Part shown: in pieces, positions 1 to 8,616 of the stretch | How positions within the stretch are numbered: position 1 is the stretch's first letter | Layout of the letters: every line of letters begins with the position of its first letter | Source of the DNA: Polaribacter sp. | GTDB taxonomy: Bacteria > Bacteroidota > Bacteroidia > Flavobacteriales > Flavobacteriaceae | DNA length: 34,157 bases | Assembly (NCBI GenBank): GCA_020631275.1 | Contig: JAHDHO010000008.1 | Location: 1-34,157 of the forward strand | Direction of reading: 5' to 3' | Translations under genes and position numbers: made by a program | Notes under the pieces: model-generated | Database searches by the model: none | What the model was told of the DNA's origin: nothing | The model's input: the letters and a program-made list of their open reading frames with translations, nothing else

Positions 1-1
1 T

Positions 2-280
2 TTTATCGATCAATCTCAGTCGTTAAACTTATTTATGAAAGATCCTGATTTTGCGAAGTTAACTTCAATGCACTTCTATGCTTGGAAGAGTGGATTAAAA
101 ACAGGAATGTACTACTTACGTACAAAATCTGCAGTAAACGCGAAGCAATTCACATTAAATGTAGAGAAAAAATCGGATACAATAGAAGATAAACCGATGA
201 GTGCAGCAGAATTTAAAGCAATGGTAGATGCTTCTAAAAACGGAGCACCAGACGACGATTGCTTAATGTGTGGTTCTTAA
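2..280 (+). CDS. nrdA: Ribonucleoside-diphosphate reductase alpha subunit (class Ia), C-terminal fragment
   Basis: Frame open from base 2: [51 protein letters not shown]...DDDCLMCGS; characteristic RNR large-subunit C-terminus with CxxC tail. Confidence 0.95.
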   Translation, partial: FIDQSQSLNLFMKDPDFAKLTSMHFYAWKSGLKTGMYYLRTKSAVNAKQFTLNVEKKSDTIEDKPMSAAEFKAMVDASKNGAPDDDCLMCGS

Positions 281-302
281 TTTTTGATAAAATATAATCA
301 AT

Positions 303-332
303 AAGAGAAGTCGAAAGGCTTCTCTTTTTTTA
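303..332 (+). terminator. Rho-independent terminator after nrdA
   Basis: AGAGAAG-tcgaaagg-CTTCTCT followed by T-run. Confidence 0.7.
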
Positions 333-356
333 TTGTATTTTCGAAGAAATTTTAAA

Positions 357-866
357 ATGAAGAAAGCTTTTTTATTATCGGTAGTAGTTTTAATCTCTTT
401 TTCTTGTAAAAAAGGTAAAGAAGTAGATACGCAAAAAATTAATAAAGAAACTTCAGAAACATTTATCAATTTTGATAAATATACTTTTAACACAACAGAG
501 AATACTAGAGAAAAAATAACCTTATCTAAAGAAAGTATGTATATTTTAGATTTTTGGTATTTAGAATGCGAGCCGTGTGTAAAACAACATAAAGAGATTA
601 GAGAATATCAGCATATACTTGCTAAAAACAATATAAAAGTCATTGGTATTTCTATTGATAGAAGCCAGAAAAACTGGAGAAATTATTTAAAAAAACATCA
701 ATATAACTGGCAAAATTACAATCAGTTTCAAGAAGAAAATGATTTAAAATACGACTTAAATATTAAATTTTTTCCAAGATATTATTATGTAAATGATAAA
801 GGATTTATTTTGCGAAAATTTAATTCCTTCAAGCAAGTAATCAATTATTTAAAAATAAAAAAATAG
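357..866 (+). CDS. TlpA-like thioredoxin-fold lipoprotein
   Basis: Signal/lipobox LLSVVVLISFSC; redoxin pattern FWYLECEPCVKQHKEI; start at 357 (MKKAFLL) preferred over track start 333. Confidence 0.75.
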   Translation: MKKAFLLSVVVLISFSCKKGKEVDTQKINKETSETFINFDKYTFNTTENTREKITLSKESMYILDFWYLECEPCVKQHKEIREYQHILAKNNIKVIGISIDRSQKNWRNYLKKHQYNWQNYNQFQEENDLKYDLNIKFFPRYYYVNDKGFILRKFNSFKQVINYLKIKK

Positions 867-884
867 CCCTAAAATTAAAGTAGA

Positions 885-2222
885 ATGAACTGGGAACAAC
901 TCCTTTCTTTAAAGCGCTTTGGCGATACTCAAAAAAGACCTAGAATTGCACAAGATGAAACACGATTAGGTTTTGATGTAGATTTTGACAGAATTATTTT
1001 TTCATCTGCATTTAGAAGTTTACAAGACAAAACACAAGTAATTCCGTTATCTGAAACAGATTTTGTACATACGCGTTTAACGCATAGTTTAGAAGTATCT
1101 GTAGTTGGTAGAACGCTTGGTAGAAGAGTTGGTAAAGCCTTATTAGAGCGTCATCCTAACTTGGTAGATTTAGGTTACACTTTTAATGATTTTGGTGCAA
1201 TAACTGCCGCTGCGTCTGTTATGCACGATATCGGGAATCCGCCATTTGGTCATTCAGGAGAAAAAGCAATTGGCGAGTATTTTAAAACGGGTAAAGGTGT
1301 AAAATATAAAAATGAACTGTCGGATAAAGAATATCAAGATTTGATCGATTTTGAAGGAAATGCAAACGGATTTAAAATTTTAACCGAATCTAGAAAAGGA
1401 ATTTCTGGTGGTTTAAGATTAAGTTATGCAACCTTGGGCGCATTTTTAAAATATCCTAAAGAGAGTCTTCCTAAAAAGCCAACAAACCATATTGTAGATA
1501 AAAAATATGGCTTTTTTCAATCAGAAAAAGAAGCATTTTTAGATGTAGTAAAAGATTTAGGAATGCTCGAAAAAAAATCTGATGGTATTTCTTTTTTCAG
1601 ACATCCTTTAGCTTATTTAGTTGAAGCTGCAGATGACATTTGCTACACAATCATAGATTTTGAAGACGGAATAAACCTTGGCTTAATAGACGAAGAATTT
1701 GCTTTAGAATACATGATTAAATTGGTAAAAGATACAATCGATATCAAAAAGTACCATTCTTTACAACATAAAACTGATAGAGTTAGTTATTTAAGAGCTT
1801 TAGCAATTGGTGTTTTAATTAATGAAGCAGTAACGATCTTTTTAGACAACGAAGAGGCAATTTTAAATGGTACGTTCGAAAAATCTTTACTCGACAAGTG
1901 TAAGTTTGAGGCTCAAATTAACGACATAATTAAAATAAGTGTTTCTAAAATATACAAAAGCACAGAAGTGGTAGAAAAAGAGGTTGCTGGGTATAGAATT
2001 ATTGCAGATTTATTAGATGTTTTTGTAACAGCTTTAAATAATAAGTTTGACGGTTGCTCATCAAATTTTGACAACTTGGTTTTAAATTTATTGCCAGAAG
2101 AATACAAAACAGAAACAACTAATTTGTATGATAGGATTATGCAGGTTTGTAGTTATGTTTCTAGAATATCAGATAGTTACGCCATACGAGTACATAAAAA
2201 ACTAACTGGTAATATTATGTAG
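885..2222 (+). CDS. dgt: Deoxyguanosinetriphosphate triphosphohydrolase (HD superfamily dNTPase)
   Basis: FSSAFRSLQDKTQV, HTRLTHSLEVS, VMHDIGNPPFGHSGE motifs. Confidence 0.93.
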   Translation: MNWEQLLSLKRFGDTQKRPRIAQDETRLGFDVDFDRIIFSSAFRSLQDKTQVIPLSETDFVHTRLTHSLEVSVVGRTLGRRVGKALLERHPNLVDLGYTFNDFGAITAAASVMHDIGNPPFGHSGEKAIGEYFKTGKGVKYKNELSDKEYQDLIDFEGNANGFKILTESRKGISGGLRLSYATLGAFLKYPKESLPKKPTNHIVDKKYGFFQSEKEAFLDVVKDLGMLEKKSDGISFFRHPLAYLVEAADDICYTIIDFEDGINLGLIDEEFALEYMIKLVKDTIDIKKYHSLQHKTDRVSYLRALAIGVLINEAVTIFLDNEEAILNGTFEKSLLDKCKFEAQINDIIKISVSKIYKSTEVVEKEVAGYRIIADLLDVFVTALNNKFDGCSSNFDNLVLNLLPEEYKTETTNLYDRIMQVCSYVSRISDSYAIRVHKKLTGNIM

Positions 2223-2271
2223 TAAATTATATAATTATTAAATTTAATTCCTTTTTAAAATAGGTTTAAGT

Positions 2272-4971
2272 ATGAATAAAAAATTAGGTTTTTCTATTAT
2301 AGTAATAATTAGCTTATTAATTTTTATGTTTTATGTTGATAACTCACAAGTAACTTTTGAAAATAAAAAGAAAGAGTATGTTGAATACATACTAAATCAT
2401 CCTTATACTAAAAGAGCTCCTTTAACTTCAGAAGAAATAAAAGCATTACCAAAAAAAGATCGACCAGATTTAGCATTTGAGCAAGATTTTTTAAGAACTA
2501 TGGATCCGAAGACCAAAAAGTTGCATCAAGATAGATTGGTAAAAGCTTTAAAATATGGTAAAAAGATAAAACAAGAATCTAGCTCTAAATCTGCAACAAC
2601 TTTTAATTGGGAGTCTAGAGGTCCAAAAACTGTAGCAGGAAGAGTTAGAGCATTAATGTTTGATCCTAATGACACCGAAAGTAAGCGAGTATTTGCTGGT
2701 GGGGTTAGTGGTGGAATTTGGAAAAATGAAGATATTACAGATGAAAATTCATCGTGGGTTATGGTGAATTCTGATATGACAAACTTTGCTGTTTCGGCTA
2801 TGACATATGATCCAGTTCAAAACAATACATTTTATGTTGGTACTGGAGAAGGTTGGGGAAATGCAGATGCAGTAAATGGTGCCGGAATCTGGAAAACAAC
2901 CGACGGAGGTTTAACTTGGAATAATTTACCATCAACTACTAACTTCGAATATGTTTATGACATAATTGTTAGAAATGAGAATGGGATTGGTGTTATTTAT
3001 GCAGCAATGCAAGATTTAGAAAATAATTTTTCTGAGGGTACAGATTTATTTAGATCTGTTGATGGAGGAAATTCTTGGTCTATAGTTTCTACAGAACCAA
3101 TTAGAGATTTAGAATTGTCATCAGATAACAAGATTTGGGCAGGTACTGCATCAGGATCTATATTATCATCATCAAATGGTGTAGTATTTACATCTAATTA
3201 TAGCTCTTCTTTACCATCTTCAGGTAGAGTAGAGTTATCTACAGCAAAATCAAATTCTAATGTAATATATGCCCTAATTGCATCTAGAATAGAGAATTCA
3301 AATAGTCCCGATACATTTGTAACTGGCTTAGGAGAAATTGTAAAAAGTATAGATGCAGGAGTAACATTTACCAACTTAGATGAACCCTCAGATACTAGAG
3401 ATTCTTCGATACCAAATGATGATTTTACAAGAGGACAAGCCTGGTATGACTTAATTATTGAAGTAAACCCAACAAATGAAAATGAAGTTTATGTTGGAGG
3501 TGTTAATACTTTTAAAAGCACAAATGGCGGAGTTTTATGGTCCAAAACTTCTAGTTGGGACAGTCGTTTTGACAACTCTGTAAGTTATGTACATGCAGAC
3601 ATTCATAATATTGTTTTTAGACCAAGTTATAATCAATTATTAATAGCTACAGATGGAGGCATTTTTTATTCTCCTGATAACCAAAAGAATGCTAATCAAA
3701 ATTCAATATTTCCAAGAAATCTTAATTTAAATATAACTCAATTTTATTCAGCTGCGATAGATCCTGTAAACTCAAATGGTTTTATGGGAGGAGCGCAAGA
3801 TAATGGTACAATTTATTTATTTGAACCGGGTATCAGTAATTCTTTAGAAGTTTTAGGTGGCGACGGCGGATTTAGTTTTATAGATCAAACGGCAGTAAAT
3901 GCAACAGAAAGCATTTATTATATAGCTTCTACACAATTTAATGTAAGTTATCTGTATGATTCTTCTTTTCCTGCCACAGACTATATAACTTTAGTTAATA
4001 ATAGAGATTCTGGCAATTTTATAAATGCATCAGATTATGATGATGAAAATAATATCTTCTATTCTTTTAATGATAATAATGAAATTACAAGAGTTACTTT
4101 AAAAGGCGATTTTGAAAACCAAGGTTTTAGAGATAATTTTAATGGTGTACAAGATATAATTTCAACACCTCTTTTTGGGAATTCTGATGTAACACATATT
4201 AGGGTTTCTCCTTACAATATAGCTGCTAGAAAAGTATTTTTTGGTACGGTTACTGGTAGACTTTTAATTTTTGATAGTACAGATGAAAGTTTTCAGATAA
4301 TTAATGAACCATCGAATGTGTTTGGTGCAATTTCTTGTATAGAACTAGGTGCTTCCGACGATGAAATTCTGCTAACATATTCTAATTACGGAGTAAAAAG
4401 TGTTTGGTATACTATTGATGGTGGAGATAACTGGAAGGATGTTGAAGGTAATTTACCTGATATTCCTGTAAGGTGGTCTTTATTCAATCCTTTGGATAGA
4501 AAAGAGGTTTTATTAGCTACTGAGGCCGGAATATGGAAAACAAGTGATGTAACTGCAGAAACAGTTGTTTGGGAACCTGCATCTTCTGGAATGGGAAATG
4601 TTAGAGTAGATATGCTACAGTATAGAGCATCAGATAATTTAATTTTAGCAGCTACACATGGTAGAGGAATGTTTACAGCTAACTTTACTGATAACACAGC
4701 TTCTGATACAAATGTCATGAATGAAGACAAAGTTTTTACTGTTTACCCTACTGTTTCTAAAGGAGCTTTTACAGTATTTTCCAAAAATATTTTAGGTAAA
4801 GTGAAAATAAATATTTTTGATACTGCAGGAAGACAAGTTCATAGTTCTAGTTTAGATTTTAGTGTAACTGAAAAACAACCAATTTCATTAGATATTAATT
4901 CAGGAATTTATATTGTAAATTTAGTAGATAAGAACAATAACAAATCTTCTAGAAAAATTATTATAGAATAA
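2272..4971 (+). CDS. Secreted BNR/sortilin-like repeat beta-propeller protein with T9SS C-terminal sorting domain
   Basis: Repeated KTTDGGLTWNN / RSVDGGNSWS / YTIDGGDNWKD motifs; C-terminal VYPTVSKGAFTVFSK...GIYIVNLVDKNNNKSSRKIIIE typical of type A T9SS domain. Confidence 0.85.
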   Translation: MNKKLGFSIIVIISLLIFMFYVDNSQVTFENKKKEYVEYILNHPYTKRAPLTSEEIKALPKKDRPDLAFEQDFLRTMDPKTKKLHQDRLVKALKYGKKIKQESSSKSATTFNWESRGPKTVAGRVRALMFDPNDTESKRVFAGGVSGGIWKNEDITDENSSWVMVNSDMTNFAVSAMTYDPVQNNTFYVGTGEGWGNADAVNGAGIWKTTDGGLTWNNLPSTTNFEYVYDIIVRNENGIGVIYAAMQDLENNFSEGTDLFRSVDGGNSWSIVSTEPIRDLELSSDNKIWAGTASGSILSSSNGVVFTSNYSSSLPSSGRVELSTAKSNSNVIYALIASRIENSNSPDTFVTGLGEIVKSIDAGVTFTNLDEPSDTRDSSIPNDDFTRGQAWYDLIIEVNPTNENEVYVGGVNTFKSTNGGVLWSKTSSWDSRFDNSVSYVHADIHNIVFRPSYNQLLIATDGGIFYSPDNQKNANQNSIFPRNLNLNITQFYSAAIDPVNSNGFMGGAQDNGTIYLFEPGISNSLEVLGGDGGFSFIDQTAVNATESIYYIASTQFNVSYLYDSSFPATDYITLVNNRDSGNFINASDYDDENNIFYSFNDNNEITRVTLKGDFENQGFRDNFNGVQDIISTPLFGNSDVTHIRVSPYNIAARKVFFGTVTGRLLIFDSTDESFQIINEPSNVFGAISCIELGASDDEILLTYSNYGVKSVWYTIDGGDNWKDVEGNLPDIPVRWSLFNPLDRKEVLLATEAGIWKTSDVTAETVVWEPASSGMGNVRVDMLQYRASDNLILAATHGRGMFTANFTDNTASDTNVMNEDKVFTVYPTVSKGAFTVFSKNILGKVKINIFDTAGRQVHSSSLDFSVTEKQPISLDINSGIYIVNLVDKNNNKSSRKIIIE

Positions 4972-4991
4972 CTTTATAAAGTTTATAATTT

Positions 4992-5023
4992 AAAAAACGG
5001 CACTAATTTTAGCGCCGTTTTTT
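4992..5023. terminator. Bidirectional terminator between convergent genes
   Basis: AAAAAACGGC...GCCGTTTTTT inverted repeat. Confidence 0.7.
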
Positions 5024-6788
5024 ATGCTCTATTAAATCTAGAAATTAAACTATCAATATCTAAATTAAGTGTTTGTTGTAGTTTTGTTACACTACCATGT
5101 TCAATAAAATTGTCTGGTATACCAAGTATTTCTACTTTATTTTGATATTCATTATCTGCCATGAATTCTAAAATAGCAGTTCCAAAACCTCCTTTTACTG
5201 TTCCGTCTTCGATAGTATAAATATTCTGATGCATTTTAAATATTGTATGCAAAGTGTTTTCATCTAACGGTTTAACAAAGCGCATATCATAATGAGAAAA
5301 ATTAGAAGGTAGATCTACAAATTTTAAAGCCTCAGTAACATTTTTAGCAATTGTTCCAATAGATAAAATAGCCGTTTTGTTTCCTTTTTGTAAACAATAA
5401 CTTTTAGCGATTTCAATTTTTTTGAAAGGCTGTTTCCAGTCGATAATATTGCCAGTTCCTCTAGGGTAACGAATTGCAATTGGATTTTTTAATCCTAATT
5501 GAGCAGTATATAATATGTTTCTTAGTTCAATTTCATTTCTAGGAGCAAAAATAATTAAATTAGGAATTAATCTTAGATAAGCTAAATCGAAAACACCGTG
5601 ATGTGTTGCGCCATCTTCACCAACCAAACCAGCTCTATCTAGGCAAAATATAACAGGTAAATTCTGTATAGCAACATCATGAATTACTTGGTCGTATGCA
5701 CGTTGTAAAAATGTAGAATAGATATTGCAGTATGGTATTAAATTTTGAGTTGCCATACCTGCAGCCAATGTAACTGCGTGTTGTTCTGCAATACCAACAT
5801 CAAAAGTTCTGTTAGGGTATTTTTCTAACATTAACTTTAAAGAACTACCCGTTAACATGGCAGGTGTAATACCAACAATTCGTAAATTTTTATCTGCTAG
5901 TTCTACAATAGTTTGTCCAAAAACATCTTGATATTTAGTATATAAACTTTTCTCTTTTAGAATTCTTTCTCCAGAAATTTTATCAAATTTACCCGGAGCA
6001 TGGTACGTAACTTGGTCTTCTTCTGCTTTTTGTAAACCTTTTCCTTTTGTGGTAATTACGTGTAAAAATTTTGGACCTTTAACAGATTTCAAGCGCTCTA
6101 ATTCATTTAATATTTTAGGTAAATCATGTCCATCAATCGGTCCAGAGTAATCGAAGTTTAAAGCTTTTATAATATTATTTTGAGCTGCTAATTTTTTATC
6201 GCTTTTTACTTTTGTTAAGTATTCTTTTAAAGCTCCAACAGCAGGGTCGATACCAATTGCATTGTCATTTAATATAATTAACAAATTAGCGTTAGAAACA
6301 CCAGCATGGTTTAAAGCCTCAAAAGCCATACCGCTAGCAATAGAAGCGTCTCCAATAACAGCAATATGTTGTTTTTCGGTTTCTCCTTTTAAGTTAGATG
6401 CTATTGCCATTCCTAAAGTAGCAGAAATGGATGTAGAAGAATGTCCAACACCAAAAGTATCAAATTCACTTTCTTTTCTTGCCGGAAAACCAGCAATTCC
6501 TCCAAATTGTCTATTGGTATGAAAAACGTCCTTTCTTCCTGTTAAAATTTTATGACCGTATGCTTGATGCCCAACATCCCAAACTAGTAAATCATCTGGA
6601 GTTTCAAATAAATAATGTAAAGCAATAGTTAATTCTACCACGCCTAAACTAGCACCTAAATGGCCTTCTTTTGTGGCAACAATATCAATAATAAATTCTC
6701 TTAACTCTTTTGCGAGTTGAGGTAGCTGACTTTGATTTAATCTGCGTAAATCTTTTGGGTTTGATATGTTATCTAACAAATTTGTCAT
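5022..6788 (-). CDS. dxs: 1-deoxy-D-xylulose-5-phosphate synthase
   Basis: HLGASLGVVELTIALHYLF, GDASIASGMAFEALNHAG, VGIAEQHAVTLAAGMA, DRAGLVGEDGATHHGVFD; start at 6788 preferred because a -7 box (TATTTTTG, 6796-6803) lies inside the track's longer ORF. Confidence 0.95.
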   Translation of the reverse strand: MTNLLDNISNPKDLRRLNQSQLPQLAKELREFIIDIVATKEGHLGASLGVVELTIALHYLFETPDDLLVWDVGHQAYGHKILTGRKDVFHTNRQFGGIAGFPARKESEFDTFGVGHSSTSISATLGMAIASNLKGETEKQHIAVIGDASIASGMAFEALNHAGVSNANLLIILNDNAIGIDPAVGALKEYLTKVKSDKKLAAQNNIIKALNFDYSGPIDGHDLPKILNELERLKSVKGPKFLHVITTKGKGLQKAEEDQVTYHAPGKFDKISGERILKEKSLYTKYQDVFGQTIVELADKNLRIVGITPAMLTGSSLKLMLEKYPNRTFDVGIAEQHAVTLAAGMATQNLIPYCNIYSTFLQRAYDQVIHDVAIQNLPVIFCLDRAGLVGEDGATHHGVFDLAYLRLIPNLIIFAPRNEIELRNILYTAQLGLKNPIAIRYPRGTGNIIDWKQPFKKIEIAKSYCLQKGNKTAILSIGTIAKNVTEALKFVDLPSNFSHYDMRFVKPLDENTLHTIFKMHQNIYTIEDGTVKGGFGTAILEFMADNEYQNKVEILGIPDNFIEHGSVTKLQQTLNLDIDSLISRFNRA

Positions 6789-6795
6789 GTGAATG

Positions 6796-6803
6796 CAAAA
6801 ATA
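6796..6803 (-). promoter_or_regulatory. Bacteroidetes -7 box TATTTTTG for dxs
   Basis: Reverse complement of caaaaata matches TAnnTTTG, 7 nt from ATG. Confidence 0.45.
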
Positions 6804-6844
6804 CAATTTAACTTTTTGTAATATTGATTTTTATATTTCAAAAA

Positions 6845-7294
6845 ATGATACAACCTTTCGACGATGTCTATTTTATGAAGAAAGCTTTACAAGAGGCTGA
6901 ACTTGCTTTTGATAAAGGCGAAGTTCCTGTAGGCGCAATCATCGTTTTTAAAGATCAAATAATTGCAAGAGCCCATAATTTAACAGAAATGCTAAATGAT
7001 GTAACGGCACATGCAGAAATGCAAGCTTTTACAGCTGCGGCAGATTTTTTAGGCGGAAAATACCTAAAAGACTGTGTATTATATGTTACTCTAGAACCTT
7101 GTCAAATGTGTGCAGGTGCAAGTTATTGGGCACAGTTGGGTAAGATTGTTTACGGAGCATCTGAGCCCGAAAGAGGTTTTAGAAATTTAGGGACAAAGTT
7201 GCATCCAAAGACAGAAATTGTAGCAGGAATTTTAGAGAACGATTGTGCACAGATTTTAAAACGATTTTTTATTCAGAAACGTAATTTGAATTAA
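6845..7294 (+). CDS. tadA: tRNA-specific adenosine deaminase (TadA-like)
   Basis: HAEMQAF and PCQMCAGA zinc/catalytic motifs; start at MIQPFDDVYF preferred. Confidence 0.9.
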   Translation: MIQPFDDVYFMKKALQEAELAFDKGEVPVGAIIVFKDQIIARAHNLTEMLNDVTAHAEMQAFTAAADFLGGKYLKDCVLYVTLEPCQMCAGASYWAQLGKIVYGASEPERGFRNLGTKLHPKTEIVAGILENDCAQILKRFFIQKRNLN

Positions 7295-7302
7295 TTTTTA
7301 TG

Positions 7303-8520
7303 ATGCAAAAATACGATGTAGTTGTAATTGGTGGTGGTCCGGCAGGAGGGCAAGTTGCAAGAAATCTAGCCAAAAAAGGGCATAAAATTTTATTAGTAGA
7401 ACGATTTCCTTCATTTTTAGATAATAATTTTTCTAGTGCTGGTATGACGTTAGCACCTTTAAAAGAATTTAATTTACCAGACAAAGTTATTGGCGCTTAT
7501 TGGAAAAATATTACCATTCAGTGTACAAAAAACAGTTATTTCTGGAAAGGAAATACAAGCAAAGGTGTTGTTTTAGATTACGGAAAATTAAAACAATTTT
7601 TAGCTGATGATGCAAAGAGTTTTGGTGGAGAAGTTTTAACAGGCTATAAATACATCAGTAAAAAAGTAAACGATAAAACTGTAATTGTTTCTTTACAAAA
7701 AGCCAAGTCTACAGAAGTTATAGAAGTAGAAAGCAAATTAGTTGTAGATGCTACAGGGCCACTTAGAAAGGTAATGTACGATGATAAAGAAGTACAACCA
7801 ACAATGAATTTGGGTAGTGGTACAGAATATTTAATAGAAGTTGCACCAGATATTTATGATAAATACAAAGATCAATTGGTCTTTTTTTTAGGACATAAAT
7901 GGGCAATTAAAGGGTATTCTTGGATTTTTCCTATGGAACAAAATATTTTAAAAGTTGGTGCAGGAAAAACACATTTAAAATCTCTTAATCAAGAAAATAC
8001 AGATAAAACTACTAAAAAAATTACCGAACAAATTATTAAAGAATATTTAAAGTGCGATACTTATAAACTGTTAGATGTTCATGGTGGTATATTAAGATAT
8101 TCTGAGGGTTTAAAAGACAAATTCTATAATAATAAAGTAATTGCAGTAGGCGATTCTATTTCTGCAATAAACCCAAGAGGTGGTGAAGGAATTAGATATG
8201 CAATGCAAAGTGCAGATTTAGCGTGCATATATATTGATGAATATTTGGTTAAAGGCACAACAAACTTTGATAATTACCGAAAAAAATGGCGTAGAAGAAA
8301 ACTTTTTAAATGGCGTTTAAGTGAAGTTTCTAGTCAAAGAATGTACAGTAAGTATACAGATATTCAGATAGAAAATAGAGTAAAGTTTTTTCATGAAAAC
8401 TTTAGTACAGACGTTTTAATAGATAGTTTGTTTAACTTTAAATACAACCAAATTATTTTACGATTTTTTCAATTAATTCGATTAAAAATAGAATTTGCTT
8501 TTAAAAAAGATAGATTTTAA
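7303..8520 (+). CDS. FAD-dependent oxidoreductase, geranylgeranyl-reductase-like
   Basis: N-terminal Rossmann VVVIGGGPAGGQVARNLAKKGHKILLVER; VVDATGPLR; GGEGIRYAMQSADLA. Confidence 0.75.
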   Translation: MQKYDVVVIGGGPAGGQVARNLAKKGHKILLVERFPSFLDNNFSSAGMTLAPLKEFNLPDKVIGAYWKNITIQCTKNSYFWKGNTSKGVVLDYGKLKQFLADDAKSFGGEVLTGYKYISKKVNDKTVIVSLQKAKSTEVIEVESKLVVDATGPLRKVMYDDKEVQPTMNLGSGTEYLIEVAPDIYDKYKDQLVFFLGHKWAIKGYSWIFPMEQNILKVGAGKTHLKSLNQENTDKTTKKITEQIIKEYLKCDTYKLLDVHGGILRYSEGLKDKFYNNKVIAVGDSISAINPRGGEGIRYAMQSADLACIYIDEYLVKGTTNFDNYRKKWRRRKLFKWRLSEVSSQRMYSKYTDIQIENRVKFFHENFSTDVLIDSLFNFKYNQIILRFFQLIRLKIEFAFKKDRF

Positions 8521-8616
8521 TGTCTTTTTGTTAAATATTTTATAAAAAAATCTTAAAAATTTGTGAGATAGTTTGTTTTAGAGAACTTTACAAGAACTAA
8601 TTAAATTCTCTTACAG

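Noticed and set aside
263-493. 76-aa minus-strand ORF over the nrdA end/terminator
   Set aside because: Spans a terminator hairpin and overlaps the thioredoxin-fold gene; shadow ORF.
2872-4450. Repeated TDGG.TW motifs as a DNA repeat or mobile element
   Set aside because: They are protein-level BNR/sortilin beta-propeller repeats with diverged DNA.
4386-4730. 114-aa minus-strand ORF within the BNR/T9SS protein
   Set aside because: Antisense shadow of conserved repeats.
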